A program made the position numbers and the translations under genes. Shown here in pieces: positions 42,839 to 52,376 of a DNA stretch of 64,000 nt. Positions within the stretch are counted from its first letter, which is position 1, and each line of letters opens with the position of its first letter. Below the pieces are notes generated by a model, which was given only the letters and a program-made list of their open reading frames with translations, was not told the origin of the DNA and made no database searches. This stretch comes from Clostridia bacterium (GTDB lineage Bacteria; Bacillota; Clostridia; Acetivibrionales; DSM-2933): NCBI GenBank assembly GCA_026418275.1, contig JAOABQ010000014.1:1-64000 (forward strand), given 5' to 3'.

Positions 42839-44287
42839 TTATGCCGGTTTAATACCTCCAAAGTTTCCTACAACAATGAGTAAATCTGCCATATTGACGG
42901 CTTCATCCATATTGAAATCAAGATCACTCGTGTACCTTCCATCTCCCTTGGAACTATTGAAGCTTCCGATCAGCAGCACAACATCGCTCATATTGATTGC
43001 ATTATTCACATCCACGTCCCCAGCCTGGAGAGAAATCCCATGGGACACTGATGAAATCACTGTGTCGCTGATCAGCTGTTGAATCTTAACCCACTCACTT
43101 AAATAGCCCTTTTTACTGATTTCCAAGGTATACCCTTGTGTATTCTCCGGAAGATCCATGATTTCAAAATATCCGCTTGCATCGGTTAAAACGGAAGTTC
43201 CCGTTTCAATCACCTTAATTTTATAACCCGCTTTTATAAGGCCGGCAACACTTTCATCATAGTAAAAATTCGGTGCGATATAGCCGGAAACCTTATACTT
43301 TCCTGCAGATAAACTTTTTGTACCTTTTAAAATTATGCCGTTTCCAACCATAACAGCCGTATTGCCGCTTATTGCTATTCCGTTAATTGTATTTGCAACT
43401 CCGGAGGAGACTGAATACCAGCTCATTCCGTCTGTCGATGTGGAAACTCTGCCGTTATATCCGGCTGCAACAAACATTTTCCCATCCCAAACGATACTGC
43501 AAAAATTATCTCCGCCACTACTTCTTTTTACCCAGTTTAAGCCGTCATTGGAGGTATAAATTATGCCGTAATTTCCAACTACAGTCATTATGCTGTCATT
43601 GCAAGCGGCACCGGTAAACACTGTATAATCTTCAGCAACAATTGTTTTCCAAGTAATGCCGTCTTCGGATGTATTGACTACGCCCCTTAACGCACCGTTA
43701 AATCCTGGTGCAATGAAGAACTTTCCGGTCCAAATTACATCGGTTAACCCCTGATCACCCCCCGGAGGAATTGGGAATGTTTTTACTCCTTCCTTTCTCA
43801 AAGTCCAGTTTACTGCATCATGAGAGGTAAAAATTTCACCGTACCGACATGCGGCAACATAAATGCCGTTCCCATATTGTATCCCTCTGATTTCTGTACT
43901 CAATCCGGATGGAACCGGTGTCCAATTGATTCCGTCCGTTGACTTTAGCACGGTCCCATTTGCCCCTACTGCTAAAAATCTGTTTCCATCCCAAATTACA
44001 TCATTCAGCCGGGACGCAGTTTTGGAATCTCTTAAACTCCAAAGCGCCCCGTCCAGTGAGGTTTTTATCAATCCATTTTCTCCAACTGCTACATACATGT
44101 TATTACCATAGGTAACATCGTTCAAATTTACGGAAGCATCGGCTTCAACTTTGGACCAAGTATACTGTGCCGGACCTCCGGGAATAATTATATCCCCCGG
44201 TATAACTGCAAATCCTGCTGCCAAAACGCTCGAAATGATTGTAAGAATAACAACAACCGCTAATAATTTTTTGATATTATCCCCCAC
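42839..44287 (-). CDS. Secreted beta-propeller-like protein with dockerin-like module
   Basis: 482 residues. Signal peptide at 1 to about 24 (LLAVVVILTIISSVLAA). Residues 35-325 carry about six repeats of the BNR/YCF48-like type, each ending in a TSxDGxxW-like strand (KTSLDGALW, KSTDGINW, YTSNDGLNW, STSTDGMSW), with YGNxxYVAVG or WDGxxFVAVG between. Then comes a carboxypeptidase-regulatory-like SGYIAPNF domain (about 335-410) and a dockerin-like pair (DVDVNNAINMSDVVLLIGSF and FNMDEAVNMADLLIVVG). The tail is the same arrangement as in the chitinase. It may bind the cell surface or substrates in a cellulosome-like complex. The GTG start has a poor ribosome binding site. Confidence 0.85.
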   Translation of the reverse strand: MGDNIKKLLAVVVILTIISSVLAAGFAVIPGDIIIPGGPAQYTWSKVEADASVNLNDVTYGNNMYVAVGENGLIKTSLDGALWSLRDSKTASRLNDVIWDGNRFLAVGANGTVLKSTDGINWTPVPSGLSTEIRGIQYGNGIYVAACRYGEIFTSHDAVNWTLRKEGVKTFPIPPGGDQGLTDVIWTGKFFIAPGFNGALRGVVNTSEDGITWKTIVAEDYTVFTGAACNDSIMTVVGNYGIIYTSNDGLNWVKRSSGGDNFCSIVWDGKMFVAAGYNGRVSTSTDGMSWYSVSSGVANTINGIAISGNTAVMVGNGIILKGTKSLSAGKYKVSGYIAPNFYYDESVAGLIKAGYKIKVIETGTSVLTDASGYFEIMDLPENTQGYTLEISKKGYLSEWVKIQQLISDTVISSVSHGISLQAGDVDVNNAINMSDVVLLIGSFNSSKGDGRYTSDLDFNMDEAVNMADLLIVVGNFGGIKPA

Positions 44288-44594
44288 TTTCTTTTTTAAT
44301 TAATGCATGTTCTTTTTTTGCATTTCTCAAAATAATATAACCGCTTATAATTATTCTGTAAATTAATCATAGAACATGCAATAAATGTTTTCAATGTACA
44401 ATTGTGTTGTTTACTTTACTATTTTGCACATTTACAGCCGTTTTGGATCTTTATCATTTGGCATCCGGAATATAAGCTTTCAGAAACAACAAAAAACGGC
44501 TTATTATATTCATTGTCATAAGCCATTTCCACCATATAAAAACTTCATTTTTTATAAAATTGATTTTGTTGATGCATACGACACTTGGATCTTT
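44288..44594. other. Intergenic region with Tad-locus terminator
   Basis: The hairpin GGCTTAT / ATAAGCC at about 44498-44524, followed on the minus strand by GTTTTTTG, ends transcription from the Tad/FHA/PP2C genes. The rest is AT-rich, probably with the promoter of the dockerin gene. Confidence 0.6.
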
Positions 44595-45386
44595 CTAACT
44601 CCAGGCTGCTATAACAGAAACATTATCAGGCCCTCCCCTGAAATTGGCAATTTCAATAAGCTTTTCCGCTAGTTCCTGTGCAGACTTACCACTTTTCATA
44701 TATTCTTTGACATACTTTTTTAATTCACTTTCATCAAACATGGTATGTAAACCGTCACTGCAAACAAGAAATACTGTTCCTTGATTTAAAAAGCCAAAGG
44801 TCCCGTTTATCTCAAGCCCTCTCCTTACCCCCACACACTGGGTAAGTACATTTCTTTGAGGATGAACTTTTGCTTCTGCTTGGGTCATTTTCCCCTGCCT
44901 TACCTGTTCACCAACCCACGAATGATCCACTGTAACTACTTTGATTTCATCGTTTTGGATAAAATAAATTCTGCTATCCCCAATATGTTTTGTTATAAAA
45001 TAATCATGGTATATAAAAATGACTGTAAGTGTGGTTCCAATTTTCTTTTCAACTTGATTTCCAAAGGAGATGATTGTTTCATTGATCAGATTAAACTGTT
45101 CATCCAGACTCTCCTGAATTAAAGTAAGCTTTTCATCCGGGCTGTGGGGGGCATGAATGATACTCCCCAAACGTTCATTCCACCAACGCTCAAGTTCCCG
45201 CATGCTTATATTGCTGGCTTCTTCTCCTGAGGAAAGTCCTCCCATTCCATCCGCAACGGCAAAGAGCCCAAATTCTCCGAATTCCGGCTCCTCCCCAATC
45301 TTAACAAGGATTCTATCCTGATTTATATTCCTTACCTTCCCAACATCACTTGCTCCACCTACTTCAAAATTCCGTTTGATACGCAT
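44595..45386 (-). CDS. PP2C-family Ser/Thr protein phosphatase
   Basis: 263 residues with metal-binding aspartates in NQDRILV (about 25), VADGMGGLSSGEEASN (about 45), VCSDGLH (about 205) and GPDNVSVIAAW at the end. It dephosphorylates Ser/Thr residues and normally pairs with an eukaryotic-like kinase, which is absent here. Only a few bases separate it from the FHA gene upstream, which suggests they are cotranscribed as the last genes of the Tad locus. Start set at ATG; a GTG codon just before it is also possible. Confidence 0.93.
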   Translation of the reverse strand: MRIKRNFEVGGASDVGKVRNINQDRILVKIGEEPEFGEFGLFAVADGMGGLSSGEEASNISMRELERWWNERLGSIIHAPHSPDEKLTLIQESLDEQFNLINETIISFGNQVEKKIGTTLTVIFIYHDYFITKHIGDSRIYFIQNDEIKVVTVDHSWVGEQVRQGKMTQAEAKVHPQRNVLTQCVGVRRGLEINGTFGFLNQGTVFLVCSDGLHTMFDESELKKYVKEYMKSGKSAQELAEKLIEIANFRGGPDNVSVIAAWS

Positions 45387-45392
45387 CACCCT

Positions 45393-46904
45393 CTATAGTT
45401 TTAAAAATTCAAAGTCAACATTGGCAAATAGGATCTTATCCTTGTTGATTAATTTATATTCCTCACCGCTTGTGAGCCTGTTACCATTTAAGAACGTTCC
45501 ATTTTTTGAGTTTTTATCGATAATGAAATAATCATTTCCCTTAAGAATGATTTCAGCATGAATTCTTCCAATCGGTTTTTCATTGATGACCATATCCGAA
45601 ACTTCAGGATTCCTTCCAATGATAAACCTTACGCTTTTAATTTCATGTTTCTCGGAAACCCCTTCTCTATCACGCACAAGTACAGCCTCAATCCTATCAT
45701 TTGAACTTAAGTAAACTGTTTCTTCAATATTTCCCTTAAACTTTGGAATCCTTTGCTCGGATGCGATCTCGGGATTCCGGTCATCCTTTTTAGCTTCAAA
45801 TGCTGCATTTTGTTCAAATACAGTATGATCAGCGTTCACATCCTTCCCTTGCACAGGTGCTTGTGCACTTTGAGGTTCAATATTGGATATGCTCTTCTTT
45901 GACATATTCACCGGGTGAACAGGCCTTTCGATGCTATGCTGCCTTACTTGAGGCTTACTTACACTGTTTTTCATCTTTAAAATAACGTGCTTAAAAAGCA
46001 GTAAATCTACCACCAGTACAAACAAGCCTATGATAACATATCTTTTATCCGGTGTCATTCCCTGTCCCTTAAAAATTGTATCCAGCCCCAGTGCTATACT
46101 GATAACAAGGAATTGGAAAATTAGGATTACCAATACTTTCTTTTTATCATACCCAAAAATCTTCCCATCCAAACCGGTTGAATTCCTTTCCTCCCTGTTA
46201 TTTTGCGCCGGGTTATAGGAATGTGCCTGCTCCGCATACTGGGAACTGTCCGGTACTGCAGCAGCGGATGCCTCCCGGGAGGCAGGCGATGCAGCACTTT
46301 TGTGATGAACCGGGCTATTTTCACTCTTTATTTCATTCAGAAGTTTATTGAGTCCATCTGTGTTAAACTCAGGCAGCTTTGTAAACTCAATAACCCGCTG
46401 CAAATAGTTATCTCCCGGCTGCAGTTCAAAAACTGCAGATTTTGTAATCAAATCAGTGATAAAACCTCTCGTTGCTTCTACATAATCCACACTTAACTCT
46501 ATTGGAAGGTAGATGAAAGTAAATGTATGAGCCTTTTGGTCAACAAAAATGAATTCATCGTGCAGGATAAAGTTTTTCTCATTTAAAAACAAACTTTTAC
46601 TTTCAAGGACGATATTGTTTATATCGGTAAGAAGCTCTAAAAATTCCTGTTTGGATACTTTCTTTCCTGCCCAGTATTCCTTAAGTGATACCCTGGCAGC
46701 CACATGATAATACAACTTTACTTCCTCATCTTTTCTACGCATTTCCAAGGGTATAATTGAACTTCTGGGGTTATTGGAGATCATTTCAATCTGATAGCCA
46801 AACAGGGTTTCCTGAGTTTCCCCGCTTAGGTCAAAGGTAAGAAATCTGCAGTTTGTTTCATTTTCATATTTTACTTTATACTTCTCAAAAAGCTTTGCAT
46901 ACAT
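45393..46904 (-). CDS. FHA-domain membrane protein with DUF6382-like N-terminus
   Basis: About 503 residues from the ATG after AGGTGA. The N-terminal 200 residues look like the DUF6382-type domain (NNPRSSIIPLEMRRKDEEVK; YLPIELSVDYVEATRGFITD). Then a Ser/Ala-rich linker, two transmembrane helices (about 255-275 and 285-305), another linker, and an FHA domain (about 420-503) with RFIIGRNPEVSDM and KNSKNGTFLNGNRL. FHA domains bind phosphothreonine. It lies between prepilin peptidase and PP2C genes. Together with the phosphatase it could bring Thr phosphorylation to the pilus machinery. Confidence 0.85.
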   Translation of the reverse strand: MYAKLFEKYKVKYENETNCRFLTFDLSGETQETLFGYQIEMISNNPRSSIIPLEMRRKDEEVKLYYHVAARVSLKEYWAGKKVSKQEFLELLTDINNIVLESKSLFLNEKNFILHDEFIFVDQKAHTFTFIYLPIELSVDYVEATRGFITDLITKSAVFELQPGDNYLQRVIEFTKLPEFNTDGLNKLLNEIKSENSPVHHKSAASPASREASAAAVPDSSQYAEQAHSYNPAQNNREERNSTGLDGKIFGYDKKKVLVILIFQFLVISIALGLDTIFKGQGMTPDKRYVIIGLFVLVVDLLLFKHVILKMKNSVSKPQVRQHSIERPVHPVNMSKKSISNIEPQSAQAPVQGKDVNADHTVFEQNAAFEAKKDDRNPEIASEQRIPKFKGNIEETVYLSSNDRIEAVLVRDREGVSEKHEIKSVRFIIGRNPEVSDMVINEKPIGRIHAEIILKGNDYFIIDKNSKNGTFLNGNRLTSGEEYKLINKDKILFANVDFEFLKL

Positions 46905-46913
46905 AAGCTTCAC

Positions 46914-47438
46914 CTAACCTCCAAACAATGTAATCGCTAACTGTGTCAAAGTACCCGGAACAATTGCATAAGACATGCGGAACTTGTCCTTTGCTTCTTT
47001 ATTTTGAAATTCACTATAATCATTTAAAGCCAATGTAAAAAAACATGTTTTTACATAGTTTAAAAAATATCCAAACCGCTGGGAACTGTTTTTCCACAGG
47101 ATAAGATAGAATATACCGATTACACCGCCAAACAAAAACGAATATGCCATACTCCACAAAGTGAAGGAGCATCCCATAATCGCGCCAATGGCAGCAAATA
47201 ATTTAATATCTCCGGCCCCGATCATCCGGGCCAAATATAATATAAACAGCAAAGCAACGGGCGTCAGCCAACCCGCGAGAGAAATTTTCATTCCCATGAT
47301 CCCGTCCAAATAAAGATTTGTAACCAGCCCCAAAAACGCAAAAGGCAAAGTTATGCTATTTTTTATTTTGTAGCACCGAATATCCCATATGAGGGATAAA
47401 AGCATCAGTAAAACAATCTCTGCAGCTTTGATAGTCAT
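46914..47438 (-). CDS. tadV: Prepilin peptidase, TadV/CpaA type (A24)
   Basis: 174 residues, five or six helices. The two catalytic aspartates are in WDIRCYKIKN (Asp19) and GAGDIKLFAAIG (about Asp74), as in the aspartyl prepilin peptidases. It should cut the Flp pilin leader in the membrane. The methylating domain of PilD is absent, as usual in Tad systems. The stop is followed directly by the FHA gene. Confidence 0.92.
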   Translation of the reverse strand: MTIKAAEIVLLMLLSLIWDIRCYKIKNSITLPFAFLGLVTNLYLDGIMGMKISLAGWLTPVALLFILYLARMIGAGDIKLFAAIGAIMGCSFTLWSMAYSFLFGGVIGIFYLILWKNSSQRFGYFLNYVKTCFFTLALNDYSEFQNKEAKDKFRMSYAIVPGTLTQLAITLFGG

Positions 47439-47509
47439 ATAAAATATTTCCGATCCTTGATGTATATTTTAGAGACAGCAGGAGAGTTCCCCTGCTGTCT
47501 CTAACTTTA

Positions 47510-47722
47510 TCAACTACCTATTGATTTTGCCGGTAAAGGACTTGGCTTATTCACCGCGTCTCCCGCATTGCCAAATATCTTTCCAAAGACCTGGTCTACA
47601 AAAGCCATAATCTGCTGCCTGAAAACAATTGCCAACCCTACCAGTATGGCAATAATGATTACGATTTCAACAGTTCCGATCCCGTCTTCCTCCTTGAAGA
47701 ACCTCTTCATCGCTTTAATCAT
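47510..47722 (-). CDS. flp: Flp-type (type IVb) pilin
   Basis: 70 residues with a perfect leader: MIKAMKRFFKEEDG, cleavage after Gly14, then IGTVE with Glu at +5 and a hydrophobic helix IVIIIAILVGLAIVF. This is the main pilus subunit. GGAGG sits seven bases before the ATG. It lies between tadC and the prepilin peptidase. Only one pilin gene is found; minor pseudopilins TadE and TadF are not seen. Confidence 0.95.
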   Translation of the reverse strand: MIKAMKRFFKEEDGIGTVEIVIIIAILVGLAIVFRQQIMAFVDQVFGKIFGNAGDAVNKPSPLPAKSIGS

Positions 47723-47743
47723 CTCACGACCTCCATTCGTTTT

Positions 47744-48601
47744 TTAGAAACTGATCTGCATTACCGCCGGCGTTACCATCATCAAAAGAATTGCAACAAA
47801 AATTATAATCATCGGTAAAAGAAGCTTTGTCGATGCCTCTTCCCCCAGTTTCCTGGCAATGTTTTTCCGGTTTTCCCAACAAGTATTGGCCTGCACTCTT
47901 AAAATCGGAATCAATTCATCGTTCCCTTTTCGTAAGTTCTGAAGCAGCGTCGCAACAAACATGGTTACATCCTGAACCCTGCAGCGTCTTGCAAAATCCT
48001 CATAAGCCTGTCCCTCCGGCTTTCCCGCACTGATTTCATTGTTCGCTATACCAAGCTCGGTGTAGAGCGGATTCTCTTTTTTATTGTCTCTAATAATTTT
48101 CTGTATGGCGGCAGGTACGGTAAGTCCTGCATCTACAAGGAGGATCAGCTTATTTAAAAACTCAGTGAACTCAATTTGAATATTTCTTCTTCTCTCCTTG
48201 ATCTGATCATCCAACTGCTTGTCCGTAACGTAAAAAAGAATGGCCAAAAACCCCATGCCGAAAATAATATATGCCGAATCCACCTTAATTTGAGTACCGA
48301 CAAAGGTAGTAAACAAAAGCGCAAACAGCATGAGTGCAATCTTTTTTGCCATGTGGATTTTCAGGTAGGTATGGGGCATTCTTCCGCCATTTAACTCTGA
48401 AAGCCTGGACTCCAACCTTTTTTCATACCTGCTGGCATACTTATGGTTCAATAAATCCATTAGCTTGAGTCCGATAGGCAAGAAGTTTTTAAGCTTTTCC
48501 TTTTTTTCATCTAAAAAAGAAATTTCATGGTTATATTTATTTTTTGAAATTAAAAATAAAATGAGAACAAGCAGAATTTCCACAATAAAAGCAATCGTCA
48601 T
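47744..48601 (-). CDS. tadC: Tad inner-membrane protein TadC (T2SSF)
   Basis: 285 residues from an ATG after AAAGGTG; upstream TTG excluded. Type II secretion system F domain with helices at the N-terminus (about 3-20), 85-125 (two) and the end (265-285). Conserved features include LVDAGLTVPAAIQKI and GNDELIPILRVQANTCWENR. It pairs with TadB as membrane platform of the pilus. The gene follows tadB with only 7 bases between. Confidence 0.9.
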   Translation of the reverse strand: MTIAFIVEILLVLILFLISKNKYNHEISFLDEKKEKLKNFLPIGLKLMDLLNHKYASRYEKRLESRLSELNGGRMPHTYLKIHMAKKIALMLFALLFTTFVGTQIKVDSAYIIFGMGFLAILFYVTDKQLDDQIKERRRNIQIEFTEFLNKLILLVDAGLTVPAAIQKIIRDNKKENPLYTELGIANNEISAGKPEGQAYEDFARRCRVQDVTMFVATLLQNLRKGNDELIPILRVQANTCWENRKNIARKLGEEASTKLLLPMIIIFVAILLMMVTPAVMQISF

Positions 48602-48608
48602 AAGCAAT

Positions 48609-49505
48609 CTACACCTTTATATCTACAATTTTTTTACTGATAAAATAAGAAATGACCAAAAGCACTAAAACAATGGACATTACCACATACCCTTTGGGAC
48701 TGTATAAGGGCTTGATAAACTCAGGTGAGCTGGTTGAAATCATAATGATAAGACCAAAGGGCATTACATTCAGGATTTTTTGACTAAATTTCTGCTCTGC
48801 GATTAAAACCTCAATTTCATTTTTGATTTCTATTTTTTGATGAATTACGTTCGAAGTATTCCGGATAACCTCAATAAGATTTCCGCCTGTACTTTTACAA
48901 ATTGTAAATACGTCTACAAAATTGGTAATATCGTCAATATCAGCCCGGGCTGCAAAATCCGCCAAGGCACTTTCAACAGTCTCATTCATATCAACCCTCC
49001 GGTTGATCTGTTCCAACTCCCGGATCATAAAGGCATCCCCTTCCGGGTATAGAATATTGAGATCTGCAACAGCAGCCTTAAATGACCCTTCCACTGACCT
49101 TCCGACAGACAGGGATGAGGATATGGAAGCCAGAGCGTCCTTAAATTGAAGGTTTAATTCATGCTTCCTTTTTTGAATGATATCCTTTCTTTTTACTCTT
49201 GGGTACAAAAGGGAAAAGCCACAAAGCACAATAGAAATAAATAGGTTATTAAAAAAGATATATCCTACGGCAAAAAGTCCTATGCCTGCTATTAAAATAT
49301 ATTTTGTCCGCTCCAATACCGTCATTTTGTATTCGTTATAGTAAGTAAGCCCGGCTGTATTGTGCCGTACACCGTCAGACCTTGGCCCGGAAACCTGCTG
49401 GGCTGCAGGCGGAGTTTTTTCCTTCTTTACTTTGCTTTTCTCCATGATGATAAGAATAACGACTGCAAGAATTGCCACAGCTACACAAATCAATATGATT
49501 TGCAT
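48609..49505 (-). CDS. tadB: Tad inner-membrane protein TadB (T2SSF)
   Basis: 298 residues: an N-terminal helix (3-20), a linker, two helices near 70-105, the T2SSF domain (about 120-245: ASISSSLSVGRSVEGSFKAA and TICKSTGGNLIEVIRNTSNV) and two more helices near 245-290. GGGGGT precedes the ATG. It forms the platform with TadC and takes energy from TadA. The 155 bases to tadA have no other frame. Confidence 0.9.
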   Translation of the reverse strand: MQIILICVAVAILAVVILIIMEKSKVKKEKTPPAAQQVSGPRSDGVRHNTAGLTYYNEYKMTVLERTKYILIAGIGLFAVGYIFFNNLFISIVLCGFSLLYPRVKRKDIIQKRKHELNLQFKDALASISSSLSVGRSVEGSFKAAVADLNILYPEGDAFMIRELEQINRRVDMNETVESALADFAARADIDDITNFVDVFTICKSTGGNLIEVIRNTSNVIHQKIEIKNEIEVLIAEQKFSQKILNVMPFGLIIMISTSSPEFIKPLYSPKGYVVMSIVLVLLVISYFISKKIVDIKV

Positions 49506-49660
49506 TCTTTTTACCCCCGTGGTTTATGACTTGAAACCGCTTATATATATATCGGCTTTTTGATTTTACAGCTTATAGAAAATAACCTAAAAAAGTAAAA
49601 TTTTGTTTTCGCAGAAAACCCTTAGTAAGCCAGGTATTTAATCTCACAATATTGACTCGT

Positions 49661-50884
49661 TTATACTTTCATACCCGCCATTTTAAACTTATGCGTATGA
49701 AGCATTTCATTTTGGGTGCGCTTTAAAGAACCGATAATCCGGTGATTGGGAGTCTCACCCTCTTCCTCGAAGGTATATAGGGGATTCAATTGAAACTCCC
49801 CATTCTTATAGCCTGTGATCTCGGTAATTTCCAGCGTCTTTCTCGACATGTCCCTGAGCCTTCCAAGATGGATGATCACATCAATTGCAGAAGCAATCTG
49901 CTGCCGGATAGCTTCCAATGGCAAAACCGCACCGCAAAGAACCATAGTCTCAAGCCTAGAAAGCATATCCCTCGCCGAATTGGCATGCCCTGTGGATAGG
50001 GACCCGTCATGGCCTGTGTTCATTGCCTGCAGCATATCCAGTGCCTCAGCGCCCCTTACTTCCCCAACGACGATTCTATCCGGCCTCATTCTCAAGGAAG
50101 TTTTTATTAAATCTCTTATGGTCACTTCTCCCTTCCCTTCGGTATTTGCATTTCTCGTTTCCATCCTTACAATATTATCAATACCAAGGATTTGTAATTC
50201 TGCAGAATCTTCAATAGTAACAATTCTTTCGTGTTTTGGAATAAAATTGGACAGGGTATTTAAAAAAGTAGTTTTTCCGGAACCGGTTCCTCCACAAATG
50301 AATACATTGTACTTTGCAATGATTAGCTTTTGGAGAAATTCCGCAACCTCACCGGTTAAGGAGCCTATTCTGACCAAATCTTTTATTGTATAAGGTTTTT
50401 CAGGAAACTTTCTTATGGTAAGAATGGGTCCGTTTAATGCAATAGGTGGAAGTACAACATTCACACGGGATCCGTCTTTTAAACGCGCATCTACAACCGG
50501 AGCCGCTTCATTTACTGACCTGTTTACTTTTGATACGATGGATTGGATAATGTTATAGAGTTTCTCAGCACTTTCAAACTTTATATCCGCCTGCGTTATC
50601 CTACCCATTCTTTCAACAAAAACAGCATTCGGCCCGTTTACCATAATTTCCGTGATGCCTTTATCGTCAATCAGCGGTTGTAAAACATCATATCGGCGCA
50701 TGGAATTAAAAACCGTATCTACAATTTCTTTTTTCTGGGAGATACTCATATAGATTTTCTTGCTTCTTTCGAAGACACACTTTTCTATAACCTGAAGTAT
50801 TTCCTCATCACCATAATCTTTCGTTATATCAATGTTCCGGGAAACTTCATCTTTAATCTCTTTAATCAAATCAACCATAGACAT
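49661..50884 (-). CDS. tadA: Pilus assembly ATPase TadA/CpaF
   Basis: 407 residues. Secretion ATPase: Walker A GGTGSGKTTFLNTL near 198, Asp box TIEDSAELQIL, Walker B RPDRIVVGEVRGAEALDML and His box NTGHDGSLSTGHANSARDML. The N-terminal domain with DKGITEIMVNGPNAVFVER is that of the CpaF/TadA branch. It drives assembly of Flp pili as a hexamer at the membrane. Family call is firm. Confidence 0.95.
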   Translation of the reverse strand: MSMVDLIKEIKDEVSRNIDITKDYGDEEILQVIEKCVFERSKKIYMSISQKKEIVDTVFNSMRRYDVLQPLIDDKGITEIMVNGPNAVFVERMGRITQADIKFESAEKLYNIIQSIVSKVNRSVNEAAPVVDARLKDGSRVNVVLPPIALNGPILTIRKFPEKPYTIKDLVRIGSLTGEVAEFLQKLIIAKYNVFICGGTGSGKTTFLNTLSNFIPKHERIVTIEDSAELQILGIDNIVRMETRNANTEGKGEVTIRDLIKTSLRMRPDRIVVGEVRGAEALDMLQAMNTGHDGSLSTGHANSARDMLSRLETMVLCGAVLPLEAIRQQIASAIDVIIHLGRLRDMSRKTLEITEITGYKNGEFQLNPLYTFEEEGETPNHRIIGSLKRTQNEMLHTHKFKMAGMKV

Positions 50885-50926
50885 GTTAATAACCCCAAAA
50901 ATAAAGTTGTTTGTAAATAAAGGATT

Positions 50927-52045
50927 TTATTTAAACTTTTGCATAATATGTTCTGCAATGTTTTTCATATAGGATTGGATCATACTGCTTTGATTCAAAA
51001 CATATAACCCATTGTTTAAAAGAAATAAATCATTAAGGAAAGGAATTTGATACATAATGGTTTTACCGCTTATCCCAATATCATCTATAAAAGAATCAGG
51101 ATTATACTTATTTAATATCATTGTCAATTTAGAATTTAACTCCGTTTCAAGGTCGGGAGAAATCTTCCTTACTTCCGAGAAAAAAGTATCCAGCTTTACT
51201 TTAGCTAACAAATCCTGAAGTACAACCAGCAGTACCTCATCACTACTTCCTAATATCCCTATATTTCTTCTATTAAGCATTGTATCCGTATCTACGACAA
51301 CAACATCAAATTGCCCGATTTCCTTCAATTCGAACAATAATTTATTGATATCCCCATCAGTAACCTCATCCAACTCCAGCGAACAATCAAGGGGCTTAAA
51401 ATAAGAAATATTAAACAGGGAATCAAAACTTTTTGCCAAATCAATTTTTAACTTTACATTTTTGCCCTTTTCCTTAAGATCAAATAAGATATTGGATAAA
51501 CCCAACTCATTATTCGATAAATGAATAAAAAAAGGAATTGAGCTTAGAGTCTCCAAATTAAGATATAATGTCTTTAGTCCTCTACTTGCCAAATGGAGGG
51601 AAAGGTTTACAGAAAGCAGTGATTTTCCGCTTCCACCCTGAGGCGAAAATACAGAAACAACCGTCGTCTTCCTATCTCCCTTTACCAAAGACTCAACATT
51701 TAAGTTTGTCCCTGAGTAAAGCGCAATAACTTCATTTAAAATTTTTTCACCGGGTTGGTATTTTTTAACCCAAGGATATCCGCTAACGCTATCGGATAAT
51801 CTTCCGTCCGATAACAAAATTGTGGTCCCAACCTTAAAGCCTGCCATATCATCCAAAAGCATTTCCGGACTTATTAGCAGTATATCCACACTTTCATTAT
51901 TGCTTTTCAGGTAATCTGTTAAAGAAGATTTTTGTGTAAAGACATTTACATTAAACTTAGATGCATAAACGCCTCTGGTAAATTTACTCAATCCTTCAAT
52001 ATACCATGGGTCTGAATCGGCAAGAACTAAATTGAATTTTGGCAT
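50927..52045 (-). CDS. tadZ: TadZ/CpaE-like ATPase
   Basis: 372 residues: a receiver-like N-terminal domain (about 1-110, without the normal Asp set) and a ParA/MinD-type ATPase (about 125-330) with deviant Walker A SPQGGSGKSLLSVNLSLHLA and VVVDTDTMLNRR. Such proteins localise the Tad machine. First gene of the cluster; GAGG seven bases before the ATG. An independent leader or small RNA with its own terminator precedes it (see the upstream features). Confidence 0.88.
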   Translation of the reverse strand: MPKFNLVLADSDPWYIEGLSKFTRGVYASKFNVNVFTQKSSLTDYLKSNNESVDILLISPEMLLDDMAGFKVGTTILLSDGRLSDSVSGYPWVKKYQPGEKILNEVIALYSGTNLNVESLVKGDRKTTVVSVFSPQGGSGKSLLSVNLSLHLASRGLKTLYLNLETLSSIPFFIHLSNNELGLSNILFDLKEKGKNVKLKIDLAKSFDSLFNISYFKPLDCSLELDEVTDGDINKLLFELKEIGQFDVVVVDTDTMLNRRNIGILGSSDEVLLVVLQDLLAKVKLDTFFSEVRKISPDLETELNSKLTMILNKYNPDSFIDDIGISGKTIMYQIPFLNDLFLLNNGLYVLNQSSMIQSYMKNIAEHIMQKFK

Positions 52046-52154
52046 AGTCTAACCTCAAAAAAAGTCTTTTGAAAAGATATATGTATATATATATTATATT
52101 TTTACTGTAAACTGTTGTCAAACTTTATTATACTCCTTATGCCTTTAACGGGTC

Positions 52155-52361
52155 TTGAATTCTTTTATATACAACCTATTATTTCCTCTCCTGACTAAAA
52201 TGATAATAAATGGATTTCCATGCACAGCCTTTGTAAAACTTGATAAATTATCCGGCAAGTAAAGATCATAAAGGGAAAAAAATGTTTATCACTTTGAAGA
52301 ATAGACGTTTTCTGAACTAATAAGTACTAGGGTGGAAGTCATCCCTACGTGCTATTTTTTT
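52155..52361 (+). ncRNA. Predicted small plus-strand transcript
   Basis: TTGAAT, 16 bases, TATTAT (52155-52182), then at 52323-52353 the hairpin AGTACTAGGG / CCCTACGTGCT followed by seven T. The expected RNA is about 170 bases. It could encode a 12-residue peptide (MFITLKNRRFLN, ATG at 52282) behind AAAGGG, or be non-coding. No family recognised. Confidence 0.4.
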
Positions 52362-52376
52362 CAGGTATATTCTAAG

